A DNA stretch of 64,000 nt, from the NCBI RefSeq assembly GCF_024171995.1, contig NZ_JAMTCT010000008.1:62001-126000 (forward strand). The letters run 5' to 3'. Shown piece after piece: positions 33,674-41,103 of the stretch (position 1 is its first letter; each line of letters begins with the position of its first letter). The notes under the pieces are model-generated. The model did not search any database. It saw only the letters and a program-made list of their open reading frames with translations, and had not been told where the DNA came from. Both the position numbers and the translations under genes were made by a program. This DNA is from Promicromonospora umidemergens (GTDB lineage Bacteria; Actinomycetota; Actinomycetes; Actinomycetales; Cellulomonadaceae).

Positions 33674-34734
33674 CCACCATCAGCATCCAGGGCCTCGGCA
33701 AGAGGTTCGGTACGTCCGTCGCCGTCCGCGACGTCTCGCTCGAGGTCCCCTCCGGCGCGTTCGTCGTGCTGCTCGGACCGTCCGGGTGCGGCAAGACCAC
33801 GACGCTGCGCATGCTCGCCGGCCTCGACGAGCCGACGAGCGGCGTCATCCGTTTCGGCGACCGTGTCGTCGCCGACGGCGGCAGCGCCTACAGCCTCCCG
33901 CCCGAGAAGCGCCACCTCGGCATGGTGTTCCAGAGCTACGCGCTGTGGCCCCACATGACCGTGCGGCAGAACATCGAGTGGCCGCTCTCGGTGGCCGGGT
34001 GGTCCCGCTCGGAGCGCACCGCGCGGGTCGACGAGGTCCTGGCGTCCCTCGAGATCACGCAGCTGGCGGACCGGTCGCCCGCGCAGGTCTCGGGCGGGCA
34101 GCAGCAGCGTGTGGCGATCGCCCGCACCATCGCCCCGCGACCTGAGGTCGTCCTGTTCGACGAGCCGCTGTCGAACCTCGACGCCCGGCTCCGCGTCGAG
34201 ACCCGCGCCGAGCTCGGACGCGTGCACCGCGAGAACGACGCCACGAGCGTGTACGTCACCCACGACCAGGTCGAAGCCCTCTCCCTGGCCACCCACATCG
34301 CGGTCATGAAGGACGGCCTGGTCGAGCAGTTCGGCGCTCCGTCCGAGCTGCTGGAACGTCCGGCGACGGCGTTCGTCGCCTCCTTCCTGGGCAGCCCTCC
34401 GGCCGTGCTGCTGTCCGGCCACGCCGACGCCGGGTCGTTCGTGCACCGTGGGGTCCCCATCGCGGCGGTTCCCGCGGGAACGTCGCCCGCGCAGGCGATG
34501 TACCGGCCACAGGATGTCCGGCTCGATCCCGAGGGAACGTTCGCGTTCGAGATCCTCGAGTCCACGCCGGCCGCCGGTATGCACCTCGTCACCGGCTATG
34601 TCGGCTCCGGTCAGGAAGAGCGCGAGCGGGTCACCGTGGTGAGCGACCGTCCCGCCGTGCCAGGGGACGCGACACGGCTGCGCCTCCCCGATGCGCCTGC
34701 TGCGCTGTTCGGCCAGGAGGGTGGTCGGCTGTGA
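33670..34734 (+). CDS. AfuC/FbpC-like ABC transporter ATPase
   Basis: 354 residues from GTG 33670 (four-base overlap with the permease). Walker A GPSGCGKTT, signature SGGQQQR, Walker B VVLFDEPLSNLDARLR and switch YVTHDQVEALSLA are intact. A C-terminal TOBE-like domain of about 110 residues follows. It is the energy source of the uptake system. Confidence 0.92.
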   Translation: MTTISIQGLGKRFGTSVAVRDVSLEVPSGAFVVLLGPSGCGKTTTLRMLAGLDEPTSGVIRFGDRVVADGGSAYSLPPEKRHLGMVFQSYALWPHMTVRQNIEWPLSVAGWSRSERTARVDEVLASLEITQLADRSPAQVSGGQQQRVAIARTIAPRPEVVLFDEPLSNLDARLRVETRAELGRVHRENDATSVYVTHDQVEALSLATHIAVMKDGLVEQFGAPSELLERPATAFVASFLGSPPAVLLSGHADAGSFVHRGVPIAAVPAGTSPAQAMYRPQDVRLDPEGTFAFEILESTPAAGMHLVTGYVGSGQEERERVTVVSDRPAVPGDATRLRLPDAPAALFGQEGGRL

Positions 34735-35396
34735 AGCCGGGCGGGCGGACGACGGCGGAGCGTGCGACGCCTGCTGGCGTGACCACGCTGCTGCTGGTTC
34801 GTCACGGAGCGACAAGCTGGACGCACGACCGGCGCCTCCAAGGACGCACCGACATCGACCTGTCCGACATCGGACGCAGCGATGTCGCGGCGCTCGGCCC
34901 TGCGGTCGCGGCCTGGGCGCCCCGGTCCCTGGTGGTCTCTCCGCTGCGCCGCACGCGCAGCACCGCCGAGCTGCTCTCCACGGCACTGCGCGACTCGGGA
35001 GAGGCCGAGCTGCCGGTGCCCGTCGTCGAGGCCGGCTGGACCGAGCACGGCCTGGGGGAGTGGGAGGGGCTCACGCCCCACGAGATCGGCGACGACTACG
35101 CCCGCTGGCGCGCCGGCGCGCTCGTCCCGCCCGGCGGCGAGCCCCGCGACGACATCCGGGCGCGCGTCGCCGCCGCCGTCCGGTCGGCGGCCGCCTTGCC
35201 GGGGCCGGTGCTCGTGGTCACCCACGGCGGCACCATCCGCGCGGTGCTCGCCGCCTGCGTGGGGCTCACCGCCGAACGCATCGAGCCCGTGGCGCCGCCC
35301 AGTCTCACGGTGCTCGACGTCGCCGACCCTCACGCATCGGAGCACGGACCGAGCGGGGTGAACGGCGCGCGGCTGCGGCACTTCAACATCCGGTGA
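34731..35396 (+). CDS. Histidine phosphatase (phosphoglycerate mutase-like)
   Basis: 221 residues from GTG 34731, overlapping the ATPase stop by four bases. The catalytic RHG is in LLLVRHGATSW, the acid in WTEHGLGEWEGLT and the second His in VVTHGGT. Tight coupling to the ABC genes suggests it dephosphorylates the imported compound in the cytoplasm. Mutase activity is less likely in this context. Confidence 0.88.
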   Translation: MKPGGRTTAERATPAGVTTLLLVRHGATSWTHDRRLQGRTDIDLSDIGRSDVAALGPAVAAWAPRSLVVSPLRRTRSTAELLSTALRDSGEAELPVPVVEAGWTEHGLGEWEGLTPHEIGDDYARWRAGALVPPGGEPRDDIRARVAAAVRSAAALPGPVLVVTHGGTIRAVLAACVGLTAERIEPVAPPSLTVLDVADPHASEHGPSGVNGARLRHFNIR

Positions 35397-35417
35397 CGCG
35401 ACCGCTGCCCTGAGGGC

Positions 35418-35453
35418 GCTGACAGCGCAGCCGAGGGTGACTGCGCTGTCAGC
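35418..35453. terminator. Hairpin between convergent phosphatase and TIM-barrel genes
   Basis: GCTGACAGCGCAG (35418-35430) and its exact inverse (35441-35453) form a 13-base stem with a ten-base loop, placed between two converging stop codons. Confidence 0.85.
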
Positions 35454-35476
35454 ACTGATCGAGCAGATCGCACGGG

Positions 35477-36421
35477 TCAGAAGGTGAAGCAGTCCAGGAA
35501 CCGGAACGACTTCGCCGATGACTCGAACGACGGCGCCCAGTCCCACTCGTAGGTGTAGTACCGCACGTCGCCCTTGGCGGCGCCGAGGACCTCGGCGAAG
35601 TCCATCTCACCGTCACCGAGCCCGACCTGGGTGAGCCCCTCCTCGGAGCCGATGTTCACGGCGTCCTTGACGTGCAGCAGGTCCATGCGGTCGCCGTGCT
35701 CCTCGATGAGGTTCGCGACGTCGACACCCGCCTCGGCGGCCCAGCCGATGTCCAGCTCGAAGGTGACGTACCGCGGGTCGGTGTTCTCCTCCAGGACGTC
35801 CCAGGCGGTGACGGTCTCACCCGTCTCGGGGTGCGTGAACTTCACGTCGAAGGTCGAGGTGTGGTTGTGCACCAGCACCTTGTTCACCCCGTTGTGGTGG
35901 GCGTACTCACCGAGCTGGTCGAGGTAGGCCGCCGTCTCGACGGTGTCCTCGTAGGAGTCGATGCCGCCCGGGATGCCGCCCGAGCCGACGTAGCGCTGGC
36001 CGAGCTCTGCCGCGTAGGCCACGGTCTCCGGCCAGGTGTCCCAGTCGGTGCTGCCGTGGCTCGACGCCGCGTGCAGGCCGTGCTCGTCGAGCAGCGCCTT
36101 GAGCTCCTCGACGGGCATGTCGTACGGCTGGTCGTACAGCTCGACGTTGCGGAACCCGGCGTCGGCTACCTCCCCGAGCACCCGGTCCAGGTTCTCGGCG
36201 GTCGGCGTTCCGGACCCGAGCTCCCCGACGTGCGTGTACAGCTGGATGGAGATCTGCGAGTCCGGGATGCCGCGGCCGGCGCCGCACTGGGCTGCGGCCC
36301 CTTCCGGTGACGCGGTCGCCGCCGGTGCGGCCACGAGCGCCCCCAGGGCGATGGTCGCGGCCACCGTGGTCGCTTGCAGTCGTCGACGGTGGTGTCGTGA
36401 GCGGTCTAGTGAGTCCCGCAT
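35477..36421 (-). CDS. Secreted sugar phosphate isomerase/epimerase-type TIM-barrel protein
   Basis: 314 residues with an N-terminal signal peptide (arginine-rich start, hydrophobic core, ending near PAATASPEG) and AGGAG upstream of the ATG. The mature part is an AP-endonuclease-2/xylose-isomerase-like barrel: ISIQLYTHVG, GFRNVELYD, LHAASSHGS, YVTFELDIGWAAEAG and LLHVKDA, which supply the usual metal-binding Glu/His/Asp residues. Such secreted proteins take part in sugar (for example keto-sugar) metabolism; the reaction is unknown. It converges with the RpiR operon. Confidence 0.82.
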   Translation of the reverse strand: MRDSLDRSRHHRRRLQATTVAATIALGALVAAPAATASPEGAAAQCGAGRGIPDSQISIQLYTHVGELGSGTPTAENLDRVLGEVADAGFRNVELYDQPYDMPVEELKALLDEHGLHAASSHGSTDWDTWPETVAYAAELGQRYVGSGGIPGGIDSYEDTVETAAYLDQLGEYAHHNGVNKVLVHNHTSTFDVKFTHPETGETVTAWDVLEENTDPRYVTFELDIGWAAEAGVDVANLIEEHGDRMDLLHVKDAVNIGSEEGLTQVGLGDGEMDFAEVLGAAKGDVRYYTYEWDWAPSFESSAKSFRFLDCFTF

Positions 36422-36451
36422 CTGTGCTCCTGACGTCGTTGTCCGTGATCA

Positions 36452-36476
36452 CCGCGCGTCGACTTTTGACGCGCGG
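36452..36476. promoter_or_regulatory. Inverted repeat upstream of the TIM-barrel gene
   Basis: CCGCGCGTC and GACGCGCGG are exact inverse nine-base arms around a GACTTTT spacer, 31 bases upstream of the TIM-barrel ATG. It may be an operator or an attenuating hairpin; there is no local regulator to pair with it. Confidence 0.45.
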
Positions 36477-36603
36477 CGCACAAAAGAGTCTTGTCGGGCG
36501 CCATATGTCTGTCAAGGGCGCGGGACCCAAGAGGTGACGATGTGTCCGCGCATGACGGCGCAAGTATCCTGCTGTGTTCCTGCAGGTCAGCGATGGGTCG
36601 AGG

Positions 36604-37488
36604 GTGAGCGAGTACCAGTACTACGAGTTCCTGGCGTTAGATCGGCCGTTGACTGCCGAGCAGCAAGCAGAGATGCGGCAACTGTCCACGCGGGCGCGGA
36701 TCACGGCGACGTCGTTCACCAACGAGTACCACTGGGGCGACTTCAAGGGCGACCCGCTGAAGCTGGTGCGGGGGCCCTACGACGCGCACCTGTACTACGC
36801 GGTCTGGGGTGCCCGCCGTCTGGTCCTCCGGCTGCCAGCTATGGCGTTCGACGGAGTGGACCTCGACGCGTACGCAGTGGTCGACGCAGCGGACATTGCG
36901 ACCCACAGGAAGTACGTGATCTGGGACGTGAGCTCTGAGGGCAAGGAAGAAGATTGGGAAGACGACGAGTCCTTCAGCCTTGGGGTCCTGTCCGGTCTGC
37001 GTGGGGAGATGCTCGCCGGTGACCTGAGGCCGCTGTACCTGGCCTGGTTGGCGGCGGTCGGGGTGTGGGAGCGGGACGAGGACGCGTTCGACTACGAGAC
37101 CGACGAGCACACTATCGAACCACCGGTCCCGCCCGGCCTAGGATCACTGACCGGTCCGCAGGTGGCGCTGGCCGAGCTGCTGCGGCTGGACCAGGACCTC
37201 CTGGCCGAGGCCGCGACCACCTCTCCGCCGCTGGGACGGACCGGTCCGGTCGAGTACCGCGCCTGGGTCAAGGACCTGCCTGACACCGTGAAGGTCGACG
37301 CGCTGGTTGCACTGCTTGATGGCGACGTCGGCACAGCACATGCAGTGCTCCTGGCCCGCCACCGCGGCCAGCTGTCCGGCGTCGGACCGGGCGCCGCGCA
37401 TGACGATGAAGCGCGCACCATCGGCGGACTGTTGGACCAGGCGGCGAAGCGCCGCGCGGCCCGCGTGGAAGCCGGAGCCGCCGAGTAA
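36604..37488 (+). CDS. Conserved hypothetical protein, probably truncated at the C terminus
   Basis: 294 residues from GTG 36604 (SEYQYYEFLALDRPLT, the usual beginning of this family); an in-frame GTG at 36574 is also possible. Conserved segments are LSTRARITATSFTNEYHWGDFKG and AHLYYAVWGARRLVLRLPA, then PPVPPGLGSLTGPQVALAELLRLDQDLL. From memory, family members continue for roughly another hundred residues with a charged helical tail; here the frame stops in an Arg/Ala-rich stretch at the join with a headless DUF6933 gene. No function is known. Confidence 0.65.
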   Translation: MSEYQYYEFLALDRPLTAEQQAEMRQLSTRARITATSFTNEYHWGDFKGDPLKLVRGPYDAHLYYAVWGARRLVLRLPAMAFDGVDLDAYAVVDAADIATHRKYVIWDVSSEGKEEDWEDDESFSLGVLSGLRGEMLAGDLRPLYLAWLAAVGVWERDEDAFDYETDEHTIEPPVPPGLGSLTGPQVALAELLRLDQDLLAEAATTSPPLGRTGPVEYRAWVKDLPDTVKVDALVALLDGDVGTAHAVLLARHRGQLSGVGPGAAHDDEARTIGGLLDQAAKRRAARVEAGAAE

Positions 37489-37910
37489 CTATCCTGGGCG
37501 ACTGGTACGTGAACGCGACGCCGTGGCAGCCGCAGGTGGCGATCCTCGTCAATGAGCGCACGCTCGTGCCGGTCCTGATCCCGCTGGCGCCGGCCGCGTC
37601 GATGTCGAAGAGAGCCCCGGGCGCGATCGAGGAGGTGCTGACGGCACACGGCATGCCCGAAGGCCTGCTCGCCGCGGAGCTGGACCACATGCGCGAGGTG
37701 CGGATCGCCCAGACCGTCGACCGGAGCGTCGTCGGCTCGATGAACGACTTTATCTACCTCGCGGACGTCTGGCGCTCCCGGGACTTGTCGCTCAGCCTGC
37801 TCGACCTGTCGCTCCGGTTGGCGCACGTCCCGTGCAGCCCGCTGAGCAAGCGGCAAGTTTTCCCAGACGCGGAGTTCGCGGCGCTCATAGCGAACACCAG
37901 AAGCGGCTGA
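37489..37910 (+). pseudogene. DUF6933-like gene lacking its 5' end
   Basis: The frame reads TILGDWYVNATPWQPQVAIL, matching the middle of DUF6933 proteins, directly after the TAA of the preceding gene but in a different frame and without the expected first 30 or so residues. The rest (NERTLVPVLIPLAP, MREVRIAQTVDRSVVGSMND) is well preserved to the stop. A GTG at 37509 could still give a 133-residue product. The join looks like a deletion that removed the tail of the upstream gene and the head of this one. Confidence 0.6.
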
Positions 37911-37922
37911 TCGACGCGCCGG

Positions 37923-38051
37923 TCAGGGTGCCTGTTCGGGTCCGCGGAACCGTTCCTGGGTCAGTCCCGCGTGCTCAAGGGACGAGTTCGAGGAGTCCTT
38001 CACGTCGAAAAAGGCGTAGAGCGGTCCAGTGTCGAGAACCGTTGCGATCAC
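37923..38051 (-). pseudogene. Truncated PIN-domain (VapC-like) toxin remnant
   Basis: It begins at GTG 38049-38051, inside the antitoxin stop (GTGA), and reads VIATVLDTGPLYAFFDVKD, the first strand and catalytic Asp of PIN toxins. It then loses similarity and stops after 42 codons, whereas PIN toxins have about 130 residues. The toxin is therefore broken, and the deletion lies next to the scar seen in the neighbouring plus-strand genes. Confidence 0.7.
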
Positions 38052-38317
38052 GTGTGCCTGCTGAAGCGATCACGCAGGCGGTCACGGATGTAGTCGTCGT
38101 GTCGCTCAGCCACGTCGCCGGGCCCTTCGATGCTCCCGGCGAGCTCCATGAAACTAGCTGGCAGGGGAGCAACGGCGCTGGGTACTGGGGAGGGGCGGAC
38201 GGTTGCGCTGGCCAGCTGCTCATCGTTGGCCACGAGAACACGCAGATGTCTTGCCTGCGCAGGTGTCAGTCGATCGACCAGGTGCCGTAGGTCCTCGTAA
38301 TCGTCCGCGACGCTCAT
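38048..38317 (-). CDS. VapB-like antitoxin of a broken toxin-antitoxin pair
   Basis: 89 residues from ATG 38315-38317. The N-terminal helix MSVADDYEDLRHLVDRLTPAQ and RHLRVLV, followed by a charged C terminus (AERHDDYIRDRLRDRFSR), is typical of small antitoxins found before PIN toxins in actinobacteria. It overlaps the toxin remnant by four bases. With the toxin inactivated, it would be a solitary antitoxin. Confidence 0.65.
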   Translation of the reverse strand: MSVADDYEDLRHLVDRLTPAQARHLRVLVANDEQLASATVRPSPVPSAVAPLPASFMELAGSIEGPGDVAERHDDYIRDRLRDRFSRHT

Positions 38318-38435
38318 GTGGTCAGCCTAGACGAGCGTGCCGCAATTCATCGAGAGGAGGCCTCGGTCTGACCTGCGGCCGACCGGGCTGCAAATGACCT
38401 CGATGTGAGGCGCTCGGCATGTCAGGGTCGCACCC

Positions 38436-39146
38436 ATGTTGAACCCTCCCGAGCAGCGCCTCCTCGACGCGGCGCTCGACACTGCTTCCCGCCTTCCGGC
38501 CGACGGCAAGTACCTGCACACCGTTGCGTCCGCGGTGATGGACATCCACGGTGACATCTACACCGGCGTGAACGTCGGCCACTTCACGGGTGGCCCATGC
38601 GCCGAGCTCGTCACGCTCGGGGTGGCGGCGGCCGCCGGCTCCGGGCCGATCTCGCGGATCGTCGCGGTGGGGGACAGGGGCCGCGGCGTCATGCCCCCGT
38701 GCGGACGATGCCGCCAGGTCATGCTCGACCAGCAGCCGGACTGCCGCGTCATCGTGCCCGACGGCGATGATGCGTCCTCCGTCCCGGCCCGCGAGCTGCT
38801 CCCGTACCCTTCGCAGCACCCGGACGCCGACCCGCCGCGCCTGCTGCGGTTCTCCCCGGGGCACTGGGGGAACGTGGTCGACGGCGTCAAGACCGCCACC
38901 ACCCGCTTCAAGGACCCTGCCGCGCCGGGGCCGGCCACGCTCCTGTTCGAGTTCGACGACCGGTACCGGTCCCTGCCTGGCGTCGTCGAGTCGGTCGAGC
39001 ACGTCCGGTTCGCCGACATCACCGACGCCCAGGCCGCCCTGGAGGACTGCACGGCCGACGAGCTCCGCGCGGCGCTGCGGAGCTACTACTACCCGGAGGT
39101 CGCCGACGACGACATGGTCGACTTCGTGCGGTTCCGGGTCGCCTGA
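38436..39146 (+). CDS. Cytidine deaminase-like domain fused to an ASCH domain
   Basis: 236 residues. Residues 1-130 form a cytidine/blasticidin-S deaminase-like domain with the zinc site Cys55-Ala-Glu57 (GGPCAE) and PPCGRCRQ (Cys89, Cys92). Residues about 135-236 form an ASCH domain (VVDGVKTATTRFKDP, SLPGVVESVEHVRFADITD, YYYPEVADDDMVDFVRF). ASCH domains bind or act on modified cytosine/RNA, so the fusion suggests a pyrimidine nucleoside or N4-modified cytidine processing enzyme. Activity is inferred from motifs. Confidence 0.82.
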   Translation: MLNPPEQRLLDAALDTASRLPADGKYLHTVASAVMDIHGDIYTGVNVGHFTGGPCAELVTLGVAAAAGSGPISRIVAVGDRGRGVMPPCGRCRQVMLDQQPDCRVIVPDGDDASSVPARELLPYPSQHPDADPPRLLRFSPGHWGNVVDGVKTATTRFKDPAAPGPATLLFEFDDRYRSLPGVVESVEHVRFADITDAQAALEDCTADELRAALRSYYYPEVADDDMVDFVRFRVA

Positions 39147-39200
39147 GCTGGCTCTGGTTCAGCAGGCTCGAGGGCCCGACCCTGGCCTCTGGCGGAGCCG

Positions 39201-40541
39201 TCACCGTGCCGTCGCTGGGGCCGCTGCCTCCCGGGCGCCTCGGAGCCGCGCCACCCGTTCCTCGCCGAGGCGGATCCCGATCTCGCCGAAGCGTCGCAAC
39301 GGCCCTCTGCCGAACGCGCCGCTGTACAGAGCGGCGACCGAGATCACGGTGAGCAGGACCTGGAGGACGATCAGGGCCGCAGGCGCCCACGTCGCGGCCG
39401 ACATCGCGGAAGCGAGGGTCAGCTCTCCGCAGAGGAAGAGAAGGATCGAGGCTGGTACGGCGAGGGCGGCGCCGATCGAGTCACCGAGTCGCACGTGGGT
39501 GGGAATGCGTGCCACCAGGACCGCGCCGAGCGCCCACGACGACGCCGCGATGACGAACTGCAGCGACTTGCCCGTGGTCAACGGCACGGACGGGAACAGG
39601 CCCACCATGATGGGCACGAGCAGGGCGACGAAGGCGGTCAGGACGGCGGCTCGCACGGTCGTCCGCCCCATGCGGCCACCGGCGGTGCCGCGCCGCACGG
39701 TCCGGAGGGCCAGGCCCTCCTCGTCCTCGGACGACTTCGCGGCGCCGAGCAGCTCGCTGGTGGAACGGACCGCCCGGAACAGCCGGATGGTCTCGCCCTC
39801 GACCCAGACGATCATGATCAGGCCCAGGCCGACGTGGACCACCCACCCCGGCTGCTGTGCGAGCGCCGCGCCCACGACCACGAGGATCGCGGCGAGACTG
39901 ATCGCGACACCCAGGCAGGCCTGGACCCCGGCACGCTGGCGCAGCAGTCTCAGGTCGTCCGAGGGCCCGGCCAGGCTCTTCGCCGCGGAGCCGGCCAGCC
40001 GCCGGGCGCGAGCGACCGTCGGCTCCGCTGCGACGGTCAGCACGACGACCAGCAGCGCAAGGACCTGAAGGAGCTCGACCACGCCGCCGAGACCGTCGGC
40101 CACGAGCTCGCCGACGCCCTGGACGGTCAGCTCTACCAGCGCGCCAACGGCCGGCACTGTCGACTCCAGGACGCTCGGCGCTCCTCCCGGGCCCTGGAGC
40201 GAGGGCAGGAACGCCAAGGCTCCGAGGAGCACGACCACCAAGGCTTCGGTGAGGATGCGCCACTGGTCCAGCCCGCCGATCGCCGGGCGCTGCTGCGTCG
40301 CGGTGCATTCTTCGCACACGAACTCGGCGTCGTCGCCGCTCGCTGCCGTGCCGTCCTCTCGGGTACGGCAGATGCGACAGCGACGGCGCTCCCGCAGATC
40401 CTGCGCCGGCTCCTCGCGCGGGGCGGGTCTGCGGACGGGCCGCGGCGTCGGTGCGGGTGCGGGGGCGGGCGCCGGCACGCCGGGGATCTCGATCCGGCCG
40501 AGGTCCCGGTCCGGCCCTGTCCACTCTGTGCTGTACGACAC
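39201..40541 (-). CDS. Multi-pass membrane protein with N-terminal zinc ribbon
   Basis: 446 residues. A Pro/Ala repeat near residues 23-35 is followed by CRICRTRED and FVCEECTA, four Cys that form a probable zinc ribbon. Eight to ten hydrophobic helices follow from residue 95. No transporter or enzyme family recognised. The cytoplasmic ribbon before the membrane domain resembles regulatory or assembly proteins, but no function is assigned. It is divergent from the MazG-like gene. Confidence 0.65.
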   Translation of the reverse strand: MSYSTEWTGPDRDLGRIEIPGVPAPAPAPAPTPRPVRRPAPREEPAQDLRERRRCRICRTREDGTAASGDDAEFVCEECTATQQRPAIGGLDQWRILTEALVVVLLGALAFLPSLQGPGGAPSVLESTVPAVGALVELTVQGVGELVADGLGGVVELLQVLALLVVVLTVAAEPTVARARRLAGSAAKSLAGPSDDLRLLRQRAGVQACLGVAISLAAILVVVGAALAQQPGWVVHVGLGLIMIVWVEGETIRLFRAVRSTSELLGAAKSSEDEEGLALRTVRRGTAGGRMGRTTVRAAVLTAFVALLVPIMVGLFPSVPLTTGKSLQFVIAASSWALGAVLVARIPTHVRLGDSIGAALAVPASILLFLCGELTLASAMSAATWAPAALIVLQVLLTVISVAALYSGAFGRGPLRRFGEIGIRLGEERVARLRGAREAAAPATAR

Positions 40542-40650
40542 ACCATGACTTTAGGGGCAGGTCCGTCGCATCAACATGGGTACCGGTCGACGTTCTGTTG
40601 CCGATGGCGGCGTCGGGCCGCCTGTCCGGCGACCGCGTGGCCGGGGCATC

Positions 40651-40995
40651 ATGAGCCACATGAACGACGCCACGATCGAATCCGTACGCGACAGGCTTCG
40701 CGACTTCGCGGTCGCGCGGGACTGGGGCCAGTTCCACACGCCCAAGAATCTCGCGATGGCGCTCGGCGGTGAGGTGGGTGAGCTCCTCGCTGAGATGCAG
40801 TGGCTGACCGACGACCAGGTCCACGCGAAGCTGGCCGATCCCGAGTCCCGGAACGGAGTCGAGGAAGAGTTCGCTGACGTCTTCCTGTACCTGGTCCAGC
40901 TCGCCGACATCTGCGGCGTGGACCTGATCCAGGCGGGGCACGCGAAGATCACGCGGAACGACGGGCGGTTCCCGCCGTCGTCGGAGGAATCTTGA
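40651..40995 (+). CDS. MazG-like nucleotide pyrophosphohydrolase
   Basis: 114 residues from ATG 40651 (ATG 40660 also possible). The metal-binding signature EVGELLAEMQW with downstream EEEFADVFLYLVQLADICGVD is the EExxE...ExxD pattern of MazG/RS21-C6 (dCTP pyrophosphatase) proteins. It hydrolyses nucleoside triphosphates, probably non-canonical or dCTP-like ones. It is close to the deaminase-ASCH gene, with which it could share a pyrimidine-cleaning role. Confidence 0.87.
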   Translation: MSHMNDATIESVRDRLRDFAVARDWGQFHTPKNLAMALGGEVGELLAEMQWLTDDQVHAKLADPESRNGVEEEFADVFLYLVQLADICGVDLIQAGHAKITRNDGRFPPSSEES

Positions 40996-41031
40996 ACTCG
41001 TCGCGCGGCCGCGACGGGGTGGGCCGTGCCG

Positions 41032-41068
41032 CCGACGTCCCCTGGCCGGGATGGCCAGGGGACGTCGG
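41032..41068. terminator. Perfect 16-bp hairpin between convergent MazG and phosphoesterase genes
   Basis: CCGACGTCCCCTGGCC (41032-41047) and its exact inverse (41053-41068) around a five-base loop, in the gap between two converging genes; a bidirectional terminator. Confidence 0.88.
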
Positions 41069-41103
41069 CACTGCAACGGGCTAGGACATGGGAGCGTCGT
41101 CGG

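Noticed and set aside
30771-34734. Assignment of the ABC operon as ferric iron uptake (FbpABC)
   Set aside because: The family is shared with phosphonate and sugar-phosphate transporters; the RpiR regulator and phosphatase argue against iron, so I left the substrate open.
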